From: Candidatus Hydrogenedentota bacterium
GTDB lineage: Bacteria; Hydrogenedentota; Hydrogenedentia; Hydrogenedentales; JAEUWI01
Length of the DNA: 64,000 nt
NCBI GenBank assembly: GCA_016182605.1
Contig: JACPGE010000016.1
Location: 95,774-159,773, forward strand
Reading direction: 5' to 3'
How positions within the stretch are numbered: the stretch's first letter is position 1; the number at the start of each line of letters is the position of its first letter. Made by a program: the position numbers and the translations under genes. Of this stretch, positions 52,082 to 60,483 are shown one piece after another. The notes below the pieces were generated by a model, which saw only the letters and a list, made by a program, of their open reading frames with translations, made no database searches and was not told the DNA's origin.

Positions 52082-53155
52082 TCAGTTGGCGGGCGGCGTT
52101 TCTTTCGCAGGCGCCGCCTTTTTCTCGGCTTTCTTTTCTACCTTCTTCTCCACCTTTTTCTCCACGATCTTTTCAGCGTCTTCACCCGCAGCCGGCTTTT
52201 TCTTGGCTCCGGTTTTCTTGGTGTCTTTCTGCCCCAAGTTCATGGCGGCAATGTCTTTCTTCGTGATCTGGCCGTCTTTATCCTTGTCGAGCTGATCGAA
52301 AGCTTCTTTGGGGTATCCCTTCTGTTCCGTGCTCAACTCTTCAAAGCTCAACTGGCCATCCTTATTGGTGTCGTTCTTTTCGATCCAACTCACGAACGAG
52401 GCCGCGACGTCGACGTTACCCTCGATCTTGGCCTTTCGCTGCGGTGTTGCCTTGGCCTCGGTAGCTGGCTTGGACATCTCCTGCTTGGAGATGACGCCAT
52501 TCTTGTCGGTGTCCAGTGCGGCGAAGTGATCCGCAGCGGGCTTCGGAAAGGCCTTGTTGTATTCTTCACCGCTCAACTCGCCGTTGCCGTCCAGATCGGC
52601 TGCGAGGAGCGCTTCCCGTTCCGCGGCGCCCTCGTCGGCTTTCGGCTGGCCCTTCGCTTTGTCCCGCCCACCTGGCAACGCAATCTTGAGCTTGGTTCCG
52701 CCCATGGTATCGTCGTTCACCAGTTCTGACTGGGTGATTTCACCATTCTTGTTCTTGTCCAGGGAGGAGAAACGCGCTTCCGGGAAGTTGGGCAAGGTGG
52801 CGTGAATCTCATCCAGGGTGAGTGAATTGCTCTTATCCACATCCAGCTTCGGGAAGAGCGCCTGGAGGCCCTTTTTTTTTGCAGGGGTTTTCCCGGCCTC
52901 TGCCGGGGCCGCTTCCGGAGTCTCTTCCGGTGTTGCTTCTGTATCTGCTGCTTTTGCAGTTTCCTTGGCGGCCTTCTTGGGTGCGGCCTGGGGTGCTGCT
53001 TTATCGGTTTCTTTTACAGTCTCCTGGGGGGCGGCGGTTGTGGATTCCTTCTTGGCCTTTGGGGAGGCGGGCCTGGGGGCTTCCTGGGCGGCAGCCGCGA
53101 GGTGCAGCCCGGCAAAGAGGGCCGACAGTACGAAATACCGGTATAGCTTCTTCAT
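52082..53155 (-). CDS. Exported protein with six EF-hand motifs and Lys/Ala-rich tails
   Basis: A 357-residue protein with a signal peptide (residues 1-23, ending AAAAQE). Residues 24-95 are a Lys/Ala/Pro/Glu-rich linker. Six EF-hand-type Ca2+ loops follow: LDVDKSNSLT, LDKNKNGEIT, ADLDGNGELS, LDTDKNGVIS, NDTNKDGQLS and LDKDKDGQIT, arranged as three pairs. The C-terminus is a histone-H1-like KKVEKKVEKKAEKKAA tract. It should bind calcium outside the cytoplasm. No partner gene is evident. Confidence 0.85.
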   Translation of the reverse strand: MKKLYRYFVLSALFAGLHLAAAAQEAPRPASPKAKKESTTAAPQETVKETDKAAPQAAPKKAAKETAKAADTEATPEETPEAAPAEAGKTPAKKKGLQALFPKLDVDKSNSLTLDEIHATLPNFPEARFSSLDKNKNGEITQSELVNDDTMGGTKLKIALPGGRDKAKGQPKADEGAAEREALLAADLDGNGELSGEEYNKAFPKPAADHFAALDTDKNGVISKQEMSKPATEAKATPQRKAKIEGNVDVAASFVSWIEKNDTNKDGQLSFEELSTEQKGYPKEAFDQLDKDKDGQITKKDIAAMNLGQKDTKKTGAKKKPAAGEDAEKIVEKKVEKKVEKKAEKKAAPAKETPPAN

Positions 53156-53174
53156 GATTCGCTCTCCATTCTAA

Positions 53175-53186
53175 GCGCAATTGCGC
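53175..53186. promoter_or_regulatory. 12-bp palindrome upstream of EF-hand gene
   Basis: GCGCAATTGCGC is a perfect palindrome 20 bp upstream of the EF-hand ATG, between it and the divergent kinase-like gene. It could be an operator; no regulator is known. Confidence 0.35.
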
Positions 53187-53327
53187 GTGTTACTTCACAA
53201 CGTATGAACCCGGACAATGGTTACAGGGTTCCTTAACTCCAGGTGATAAATTTGGTTTGCAGACGGGCGGTGGGTACAATGCGGCCTTTACGATGGGCCG
53301 ATGCAGCCGCCTCTCCGCGAGACCGCC

Positions 53328-54596
53328 ATGAACTCAAATCATATCACACAGACCTTCTCCAAGTTATTCCCTGCCGCGGGTGCGCCGTTCACGGGGGCCC
53401 TGCCCTCTTCCGGGGCGCTCTTCGGCGATTTGCTGGAGTACGCGAATCTTCCCCAGTGGCTTGTGGCGCTGCCCTGGGACACCCAGTTTGCCTTTTGCGC
53501 CCATCCGGGTGCGAAGGTGGTTCTGCGGGCGGGCGCGGACTGGGACGAGACGGTGCTGCGTGCCGCATCTGGCGGCTGGTCCCCGGAAAGCGGGGTCGAG
53601 CCTGTGGCTTCGTACTGGGCGTTTTTGCTCGATGAGTTGGAATCGCAGTGGCCGCCGGAGCAACGGCGGGGCTTCGACGGCTTGGTGCACTTTCCCGCGG
53701 AAGACGCCGCGACCTCTTGGCCGATCCAATCCCTGGCGCTGGTGCTGTCTGCCCTTTCCGTGGCGGGCATCGGTGTGGACACCGACATCTCCCGCCGGAA
53801 GCTGCTTCAGGTCATCGAAGATCTCGGTGTCGGCATGCCGTACTGGTCCCAGTCTCACGCGGCCTGTGCGCTCTTGAGCGAGGCATCGTGTCTGTTGCGT
53901 GCGGGCGGTCGATCCGATCAGATCGACATGCTGCCGATGCCGGAGGAGTGGACCATAGTGGCGGTGCCGGTCCGCATGACGCCAGTCCGCAAGCTGGGTC
54001 AGTTGAACGAGTGCGCGCGCTTCCTGGTGGAGCAGCAGGTGCGCGCCGAATTCGATCCGGAATTTGAACTCGAATCGATGGCGGACCTGTGGTACGGCGC
54101 TTTGTGCCTGCGCCACGGCGAGGTGCAGGAGGTCGTGCGGCAGGCGCTGGCGAAACCCCCGTTTTTTCAACGGCTGTTGAAGGCGCTCGACAACAACGCG
54201 CTGGGACTTCAGGAAGAAGGCGCGCGGCCTTTAGAGCATTTGTTGCACTATTACCTGAACACCTACCGCAACGTCGAACTCGCGGGGGATGCGCTTGTGG
54301 CCGGGGATCACGATGCGCTTCGCGGACTCTACGGCGAGAATCTTCAGCACCGCGCCACGCTCTTGGAGGGGTTGAATCTTGCGTGTCCGGTCAACACCGA
54401 GTTGTGGCGCAACCTTCCTGTGCTGGGCTTCTCGCTTTCTGGCTGCGGGGCGCAGCAGTGGCTCCTGGGACTCGTGGAGACGGGAGAAGAAGCCGAAGTC
54501 ATGCTGCACCTCGAGAAGAGCCTTACAGAACGGGGTGTGCTTGCCGGTGCCGGGCACGCGTTCCGCCCACACGCCGCCGGCGCCTATGGGCGGTGA
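53328..54596 (+). CDS. Degenerate galactokinase / GHMP-kinase-like protein
   Basis: A 422-residue protein whose layout follows galactokinases. Matching points are YWAFLLDELESQ then GFDGLVHFPAED, GQLNECARFLVEQQ (like YNERxxEC), and ALVAGDHDALRGLYGENLQHR then ACPVNTELWR (like the GELMxxSHxSL and CPELDxLV region). The N-terminal GEHTDY motif is absent and the phosphate loop GLSSSAAL reads ATSWPIQSLAL, so ATP binding is doubtful. It may be a pseudokinase or binding protein. It is followed by dgt after 44 nt. Confidence 0.5.
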   Translation: MNSNHITQTFSKLFPAAGAPFTGALPSSGALFGDLLEYANLPQWLVALPWDTQFAFCAHPGAKVVLRAGADWDETVLRAASGGWSPESGVEPVASYWAFLLDELESQWPPEQRRGFDGLVHFPAEDAATSWPIQSLALVLSALSVAGIGVDTDISRRKLLQVIEDLGVGMPYWSQSHAACALLSEASCLLRAGGRSDQIDMLPMPEEWTIVAVPVRMTPVRKLGQLNECARFLVEQQVRAEFDPEFELESMADLWYGALCLRHGEVQEVVRQALAKPPFFQRLLKALDNNALGLQEEGARPLEHLLHYYLNTYRNVELAGDALVAGDHDALRGLYGENLQHRATLLEGLNLACPVNTELWRNLPVLGFSLSGCGAQQWLLGLVETGEEAEVMLHLEKSLTERGVLAGAGHAFRPHAAGAYGR

Positions 54597-54640
54597 GCCG
54601 GCAAGACTTGCGCCGTGAAACCAGAGGAGCCGGGGCCAAC

Positions 54641-55669
54641 GTGGAAGGATTGATTCGACAGCAATTGGAAGCGCGGGAGCGGCGCATACTTGCGCCTTAT
54701 GCGGCGTTTTCGGGGGATTCCCGCGGGCGTGCGCAGGCCGAGACCGAGGATTCGCTCCGCACCTGTTTTCAACGCGACCGCGATCGCATCGTTCATTGCA
54801 AGGCCTTCCGGCGGCTGAAGCGGAAGACCCAGGTGTTTCTTGCGCCGCAGGGAGATCACTACCGCACCCGGCTTACCCACACGCTGGAGGTGACGCAGAT
54901 TGCGCGGACGGTGTCGCGCGCGCTGGGTCTGAATGAGGATCTTACGGAGGCGATCGGGCTCGGGCACGACCTGGGGCACACGCCGTTTGGTCATGCGGGC
55001 GAGGCGGTATTGAACGAGGTCTATGCGCCCGGTTTTTTCCATTTCGAGCAGAGTCTCCGTGTAGTCGATATCCTTGAAAGCCGCCATTCGGGGCCCGGGC
55101 TGAATCTCACGTGGGAAGTGCGCGACGGCATTTTGCACCATTCGCGGGGGAAGGCGGTGTTGCAGGGCGCGCAGGCGGCGGGTCCGAACACGCTGGAGGG
55201 CGCGGTGATGAGCGTGTGCGATGCGGTGGCGTACATCAACCACGATATCGACGATGCGATCCGCGCGGAGGTGATTACACTCCGCGATTTGCCGCAGGAT
55301 GCCCTGGAGGCGCTTGGCAAGACCTCTTCGGAACGCATCGACGCCATGGTGCACGGCATTGTCGAAGGCAGTGGCGCGGGCAAGATTGGCATCCGGCGGG
55401 AAGTGCTGGAGCCGATGAACGCATTGCGCGACTATCTCTATGCGGAGGTCTATCCGCATCCGGCGATCGATCGGGAAATTCAGAAGGCAAAGGGGATGCT
55501 GCGCGAACTGTACCACCACCTGATTGCGTCGCCCTCGCCCGAGATTTTGCAGGGACGCCAGGAAGATTCCATCGAGCGCCGCACGGTCGACTTTGTGGCC
55601 GGGATGACGGACGAGTACGCGCTTGAACTCTACCGCAGATTGCGTCTGCCCACCTCCATGCGATCCTGA
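54641..55669 (+). CDS. dgt: Deoxyguanosinetriphosphate triphosphohydrolase-like protein
   Basis: A 342-residue HD-domain dNTPase. The metal site is visible as RLTHTLEVTQIARTVSRAL (His) and GLGHDLGHTPFGHAGE (HD). The start RDRDRIVHCKAFRRLKRKTQVF is typical of dGTPase. GTG 54641 follows AGAGGAG by 11 nt; a TTG three codons on is an alternative, and a long upstream extension is a shadow of the kinase-like gene. It is coupled to the purine nucleoside phosphorylase gene, fitting purine nucleotide turnover. Confidence 0.92.
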   Translation: MEGLIRQQLEARERRILAPYAAFSGDSRGRAQAETEDSLRTCFQRDRDRIVHCKAFRRLKRKTQVFLAPQGDHYRTRLTHTLEVTQIARTVSRALGLNEDLTEAIGLGHDLGHTPFGHAGEAVLNEVYAPGFFHFEQSLRVVDILESRHSGPGLNLTWEVRDGILHHSRGKAVLQGAQAAGPNTLEGAVMSVCDAVAYINHDIDDAIRAEVITLRDLPQDALEALGKTSSERIDAMVHGIVEGSGAGKIGIRREVLEPMNALRDYLYAEVYPHPAIDREIQKAKGMLRELYHHLIASPSPEILQGRQEDSIERRTVDFVAGMTDEYALELYRRLRLPTSMRS

Positions 55670-56367
55670 TGGAGGCGCGCGTCGCGATTGTAGCCGGATC
55701 GGGGCTGGATTTCGCGTCCCTGTTTGACGAGGTCTTTGCGATTCACAAATTCGAGACCTTTCCCGGCCTCCAGGCGGGTCATGTGCAGGGGCATAACTAC
55801 CGCTTCGTCTTTGGCGCCGCCGCGGGCGTGCCGCTCGTGCTACAGGAAGGACGCCTGCATCCTTATGAAGGCCTGCGTCTGGAAGCGGCCACGGCCACGA
55901 TTCCGTTGCTGGCCTCCTGGGGCGTGCGCACTATCCTGTTCACCAATGCGGTTGGGGGACTGCGGGCGGCGTTGCGTCCGGGTGCGCTGGTGGCGGCCCG
56001 GAGCGTGCACACCTGGCCATTTGCGCGCTATGCGCTCCAGGAGTCGTTGCGTCCCAACTTCGTCCTGCCTGGGTGCGATGCCGAAGGGGGCTATTGGTGG
56101 ATGCACGGGCCCTGCTACGAGACCGATGCCGAGATTCGCGCGCTACAATCCTTGGGGGGAAGCACGGTGGGGATGAGTTCCGCGCCCGAGATGCAGGTCG
56201 CGCAGGCGCTGGGCCTGCGCGCCGGGATCGTATCGTGCGTGACCAATTCGTGTGTCGACAAGAGCGTGCTCACCCATGCGCACGTGCTGGAGACGGCACG
56301 GCGTTCCTCCGAACGATTGCGGCTGCTGCTTGGGGCACAGATGGATTTTCTCGCGGCGCAGGGCTGA
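55669..56367 (+). CDS. Purine nucleoside phosphorylase
   Basis: A 232-residue family-2 nucleoside phosphorylase. Motifs are AIVAGSGLDFA, LVLQEGRLHPYEG, ILFTNAVGGLRAALRPG, HGPCYETDAEIRALQSLGGSTVGMSSAPEMQVAQALG and SCVTNSC. The ATG overlaps the dgt stop by one base (TGATG). It cleaves purine (deoxy)nucleosides to base and sugar-1-phosphate, downstream of dGTPase. It is about 40 residues shorter than common PNPs, mainly in the early loops. Confidence 0.9.
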   Translation: MEARVAIVAGSGLDFASLFDEVFAIHKFETFPGLQAGHVQGHNYRFVFGAAAGVPLVLQEGRLHPYEGLRLEAATATIPLLASWGVRTILFTNAVGGLRAALRPGALVAARSVHTWPFARYALQESLRPNFVLPGCDAEGGYWWMHGPCYETDAEIRALQSLGGSTVGMSSAPEMQVAQALGLRAGIVSCVTNSCVDKSVLTHAHVLETARRSSERLRLLLGAQMDFLAAQG

Positions 56368-56654
56368 GGGCGGCGAAACAGCCGGAATCTGCCCTTGTGG
56401 AGGTTTATGACACTGGGGGGGATTCTGACGTGTACCTCCGTGTATATCAGCGGCGGGCCGGTTGCGAAAAGGGGGGGCATGCGGGCGGGACACCGGGTGG
56501 TGGGGTGGAGATTGCGGTCTTTGAGAGGGCGTTGACGACGCGGAGCGTCGGGGACGGCATTTCCAATGCAGAGCTTGGAAACGAATCGGATGTTGTCAAA
56601 AAAATGGAAAGGCTTGCCTTCTACGACGTATCATGGCAATGAAGGAATGAAACA
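56368..56654. other. 287-bp gap before the ATPase-TOPRIM cassette
   Basis: The gap holds no credible gene. It has a 6-bp hairpin CGACGC/GCGTCG near 56535-56549 and an inverted repeat TTCCAA/TTGGAA near 56551-56570, like common short palindromic intergenic repeats. Base composition shifts to lower GC from about 56570 on. Confidence 0.45.
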
Positions 56655-57779
56655 ATGGAACCGAAAATAGGCAGTCTCTCGATCAAGCGATTTAGAGCCC
56701 TCCGAGAGATCAACATCTCTCCCCTTGGCAGAGTGAATCTAATTACAGGGCGTAACAATGCCGGAAAATCATCCATCTTGGAAGCTCTTCGCCTCTTGGC
56801 TTCAAACGCATCACCGGCTGTAATCTTTGACATACTCCGTTATCGGGAAGAAGCTGAAGACATTTCTGCAGAATCTAGTAGGCGTTTTGACCTGGAAGGC
56901 GCATTCCCAATTTCTAGTCTTTTCCATGGATTCCCAGAGCTTTCCAAAAAACTTGAACCTGTGGAGATTAAATCGAATGGAAGCCAACGTCCAATGGAAT
57001 TGTCCTTCGAAATCGGCTGGTTTCCAGAAGTACGAACTCCGGAAGGAACTAGCCGGCTAGACACACAGGCTACACTTTTTGACGAAGAAGACGCGGTAGC
57101 CGCACTTAAGATCAGTTCAGGAGGAGACTCACGCGTTGTTCGACTTGATTCTTACGGGCGTAACGCATACCGTGCCCGCCCGTTTCGAATGGAGTCTTCG
57201 GATGAATCACGCCTGAACTGCATATTTGTAAGCGCCTACGGAGGCGAACGAACGGGCACTCTCGGTAGTATGTGGGATAAGATTGCCCTTTCAGATCACG
57301 AGGAGCATGTGGTTGATGCGTTGCGGATTATCGATCCGAACATATCTGCTATCTCTATGGTTGGAGGTGAAAGTCCAGGAAGATCTCGAACCGCAATCGT
57401 TAAGTCACAAGCGCTTGCGCGACCTGTACCCCTTCGTTCCTTTGGCGATGGCCTGAACCGCCTTTTTGGAATCGTCTTATCGCTCGTAAATGCCAAAGAT
57501 GGGTTGCTACTTATCGATGAGTTCGAAAATGGTATGCATTTCTCCATACAGACGGACACTTGGAGGACCATCTTCAAACTTGCCAATCGCCTCAATGTTC
57601 AAGTAATGGCGACTTCACACAGCTGGGATGCAATTGAATCGTTTCAGAGAGCAGCAAGTGAATCCCCAGAAGACGGAGTCTTGATTCGATTGTCGCGCAA
57701 GGGTGATGACATCATTCCGACAATTTTCCGCGAAGACGAATTGACCATTGCGACTCGCGAGCGCATCGAGGTCCGTTAA
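56655..57779 (+). CDS. AAA15/OLD-like ATPase (ATPase-TOPRIM cassette)
   Basis: A 374-residue ABC/SMC-type ATPase. It opens SLSIKRFRALREINISPLGRVNLITGRNNAGKSS, with Walker A at residues 32-40. The signature-like SFGDGLNRLFGIV is near 262, Walker B LLLIDEFENGMH near 285, and the switch His ATSHSWD near 320. This is the layout of OLD-family and AAA15 ATPases. AAGGAA precedes the ATG. It is clearly more AT-rich than its flanks, and the next gene (2-nt gap) is a TOPRIM-like DUF3226 gene. Such pairs act in phage defence in known systems such as PARIS and two-gene OLD systems. Confidence 0.87.
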   Translation: MEPKIGSLSIKRFRALREINISPLGRVNLITGRNNAGKSSILEALRLLASNASPAVIFDILRYREEAEDISAESSRRFDLEGAFPISSLFHGFPELSKKLEPVEIKSNGSQRPMELSFEIGWFPEVRTPEGTSRLDTQATLFDEEDAVAALKISSGGDSRVVRLDSYGRNAYRARPFRMESSDESRLNCIFVSAYGGERTGTLGSMWDKIALSDHEEHVVDALRIIDPNISAISMVGGESPGRSRTAIVKSQALARPVPLRSFGDGLNRLFGIVLSLVNAKDGLLLIDEFENGMHFSIQTDTWRTIFKLANRLNVQVMATSHSWDAIESFQRAASESPEDGVLIRLSRKGDDIIPTIFREDELTIATRERIEVR

Positions 57780-57781
57780 AA

Positions 57782-58407
57782 ATGGCGGGGAAACGGATAC
57801 TGCTTGTTGAGGGCAACGATGACGAGCACGTCATAAAACACATTTGTGATCTAATCAGGTGCCACGTCCGGATGACGTGGGTGGACGCAGTGGCGTTGAA
57901 CATCTGCTTAAGATGCTTCCAGTCAGGCTTAAATCGTGTGAAGATGGCGACATAATGGGTGTTGTCGTCGACGCCGATGCTGATCTTGCCGCAAGGTGGC
58001 GGTCGATTCACGCCATATTGATTCAGGCGGGGTATCAAGGCGTTCAAAACGTTCCCCAAACAAACGGTACGATTCTCCCGGCTCCAAAGGGCACACTTCT
58101 TCCTAAACTTGGGGTTTGGATCATGCCAGACAATCAAGTCAACGGGATTCTGGAAGATTTTTTGCGGTTTCTTGTACCCTCGAATTCGGAACTCTTTCGA
58201 TATGTTGAGAATTGTGTAGACAGGATACCTTCGGAGCAACAGTTCTTCAAAATTGCTGATAAGCCTAAAGCAATAATTCACACATGGCTAGCTTGGCAAG
58301 AAGTTCCTGGAATACCCTTTGGCTTCGCAATTACGAAGAAGTTTCTTGATCCTCGCGTGCCGGAGGCGCGCACGCTGGCCGCGTGGTTGAAAGCTCTCTA
58401 CCTTTAG
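57782..58407 (+). pseudogene. DUF3226 (TOPRIM-like) protein with -1 frameshift
   Basis: The ATG at 57782 begins KRILLVEGNDDEHVIKHICDLI, the TOPRIM-type LVEGxxD start of DUF3226. The rest (VGGRSGVEHLL, VVVDADADLAARW with the DxD pair, VWIMPDNQVNGILEDFL, KAIIHTWLAWQEVPG) lies in the -1 frame, from 57859 at the earliest. A stop in that frame at 57847-57849 confines the shift to about 57850-57885. A perfect 7-bp hairpin (57862-57880) sits right there. No standard slippery heptamer is visible. It may be a real one-base deletion, a sequencing error in a hairpin, or recoding. Read through, the product would be about 208 residues. Confidence 0.8.
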
Positions 58408-58441
58408 ACCAATAAACATTTTCCGATTGCGACCAGTAGGG

Positions 58442-60325
58442 TTATGGAATCCGGTAGAGCACCATCTCCCCCACGTCCGCACTCACGGGCAAGTGCAGCG
58501 GCACGCCGGCCGGGCTCAGGACATGGTCTGCGCCATAGCGCCGGGCAATGATTCCCCACTCCGCGGCGCTGCGCGCCCTCCAAATCGCCTCCCAGGGCAG
58601 GGGCTGCTCCGGCCGGTCAAATCGCACGCCATAGATGTCCTCGTAGATCCGTTGTGTGACGGGCGCGAGGGCGGGCAGGTAAGACATGTACGAACTTGTC
58701 GCCGCGTCGACAAGGATGGGATGGTTCAGCCGGGCCTGGAGGGCGTAGGTGGCGTCTGGGGCGATGAGGGGCGCATCGGGCCGGGACGCCGCCGCAAGCG
58801 TTGCCGCCACGGGCGCATCCCACGCCTGGCCGCGCAGGTGCTGGCGATACTGCCCCTGGGTCCAGAGGGTGCCGATCAACGCGAGGGCCACGGCGCCGGC
58901 CAATAGCGGATGCTGTCTGTCCGTGTTCCGGATGCCGCGGAAGATGCCCTTGGGACGAATGGCGGCGTAGCCCAGCCCGATCAGGATACAACCCGTGCCG
59001 AATTGATGGAGACTGCCGAAGCCCACGAAGATGACCGCGAGCACGGCGGCGCGCAGGCCAGTTCTGGGCTGCTGCATCAGCACGGTGAAGAGCGCCGCGC
59101 CCAGCATCACAAACACAAAACCATCCAAACGTTCTACGTAACGTTGATAGGCCGTCTCCGGCATCCAGGGCGCCCACCAGGGCCGGGTAAGCAAGAGGGC
59201 GAGTGATGCGGCGAGCAGGAACCGGCCGCGGCCATCGCGCCACAGCACGGCGCCGATTACGCACAGCAGGAGCAGCGGCGCGTGATTGATGATTCGGTAA
59301 GGAATCCAAACCAGGAGTATCTGCGGTATGTCCGCGTTCATGAAGTAGTGGCAAAGGGCGATGGGCCACACGAGTGCGGCGAGGATGCCGGTATAGGTAA
59401 GGATGCCCTCGAAGATGCGTTTGTTGCGGCCCGGCGCTTCTCCGTACCACGCGAGCGCGGTGAGCAGCAACGTGGCGGCCATGCACAGGTGCCCGTTCGC
59501 CGTGGGCAAGCGCCGGTGCGGATCGGACCAGGCCACAAAACCGCGCACGATGGCCTCGGCATTTCCGCCCTCCGCATAGCCGCCCTCCGCCGGTGCGGGC
59601 AGGTGCGTCTGCCGCAACACCAACAAGAGGAGTAGCGAAGGCAGCGCGCCGAGTACCACGCCGGAAAGCACCTGACGCAGCACGCCCGCATCGCGACGAT
59701 AGAGCGCGCGCAGACCATGATATAAGGCGATGATCGCAAGCGCGGGCGTCTGGCCGGCATGCACAAACGGTGCGAACACAATGGCCGCGCCGGACCAGAA
59801 CCAGGGCGCGCACAACAGCAAGAACAATGCGAAGATCATATAACCGCCACCCACATGGCCATTGCTGTAGAGCCAAGGCCACAGGGAGAGGGGGTAGCTA
59901 CCGTCGAACTCGGCGAGGATATCGTAGAGCGCGAGGGTGCAGACCACACTTCCGGCGAGGACGGAGCGGCTTAAGACACTTACAAAGCAGTAGATGGGCG
60001 CCACAGAGGCGGCAAGATAGAGGACGTTGCGAAATCCGTTCAACAGAATGGGCCCACCACCGGCCCATTGGAGAAGGGCCAGCAGATAGGTTTGCCCGCT
60101 GAAAATACGGTGAACGTATTGGGAGAGCGGATGGCCCGGCGGGTAATCGACCGCGCCCGTGAGCACTTGCGCGAACTCGAAGTTTTCGTCCCAGCGCACG
60201 CCGCGCACGCTTACGGCAAGGGCAGAAAAGGCCAACCAGAACAGCAGGCCCGGCCAAAAGCCCCTGGGCAAGGCGCTCCCCGGCTCCACGGACTCTCCAG
60301 CAATTTCTGTCTCGGATCGTGCCAT
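58442..60325 (-). CDS. Polytopic membrane protein of unknown function
   Basis: A 627-residue protein with about 12 hydrophobic helices, the first near residues 20-40 and a cluster through about 500, then a soluble C-terminal part (about 510-627). It resembles GT-C type or related sugar-processing membrane proteins in topology (early DENFEF acidic loop after helix 1), but I cannot name a family. The ATG at 60325 is preferred over one 22 codons upstream because GGAAAA precedes it. It lies downstream of the GH2-like gene on the same strand and may be co-transcribed. Confidence 0.7.
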   Translation of the reverse strand: MARSETEIAGESVEPGSALPRGFWPGLLFWLAFSALAVSVRGVRWDENFEFAQVLTGAVDYPPGHPLSQYVHRIFSGQTYLLALLQWAGGGPILLNGFRNVLYLAASVAPIYCFVSVLSRSVLAGSVVCTLALYDILAEFDGSYPLSLWPWLYSNGHVGGGYMIFALFLLLCAPWFWSGAAIVFAPFVHAGQTPALAIIALYHGLRALYRRDAGVLRQVLSGVVLGALPSLLLLLVLRQTHLPAPAEGGYAEGGNAEAIVRGFVAWSDPHRRLPTANGHLCMAATLLLTALAWYGEAPGRNKRIFEGILTYTGILAALVWPIALCHYFMNADIPQILLVWIPYRIINHAPLLLLCVIGAVLWRDGRGRFLLAASLALLLTRPWWAPWMPETAYQRYVERLDGFVFVMLGAALFTVLMQQPRTGLRAAVLAVIFVGFGSLHQFGTGCILIGLGYAAIRPKGIFRGIRNTDRQHPLLAGAVALALIGTLWTQGQYRQHLRGQAWDAPVAATLAAASRPDAPLIAPDATYALQARLNHPILVDAATSSYMSYLPALAPVTQRIYEDIYGVRFDRPEQPLPWEAIWRARSAAEWGIIARRYGADHVLSPAGVPLHLPVSADVGEMVLYRIP

Positions 60326-60483
60326 CGTTTTCCAACTTGCCCCGCGGTGTGGAAGCCCGCCATTAATGACCTGAAGCCGATATGACCGCATTGATCCGGG
60401 CCACGCCTACGGTGCCATACCGGCGGCGCCGAATCAAGAACTGCGGCCACCGCAGCGCTGCATCTACCGCAGAGAATCCTGAT

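Noticed and set aside
57850..57890. Programmed -1 frameshift in the DUF3226 gene
   Set aside because: No X-XXY-YYZ slippery heptamer was found in the allowed interval; kept only as a remote alternative to mutation or sequencing error.
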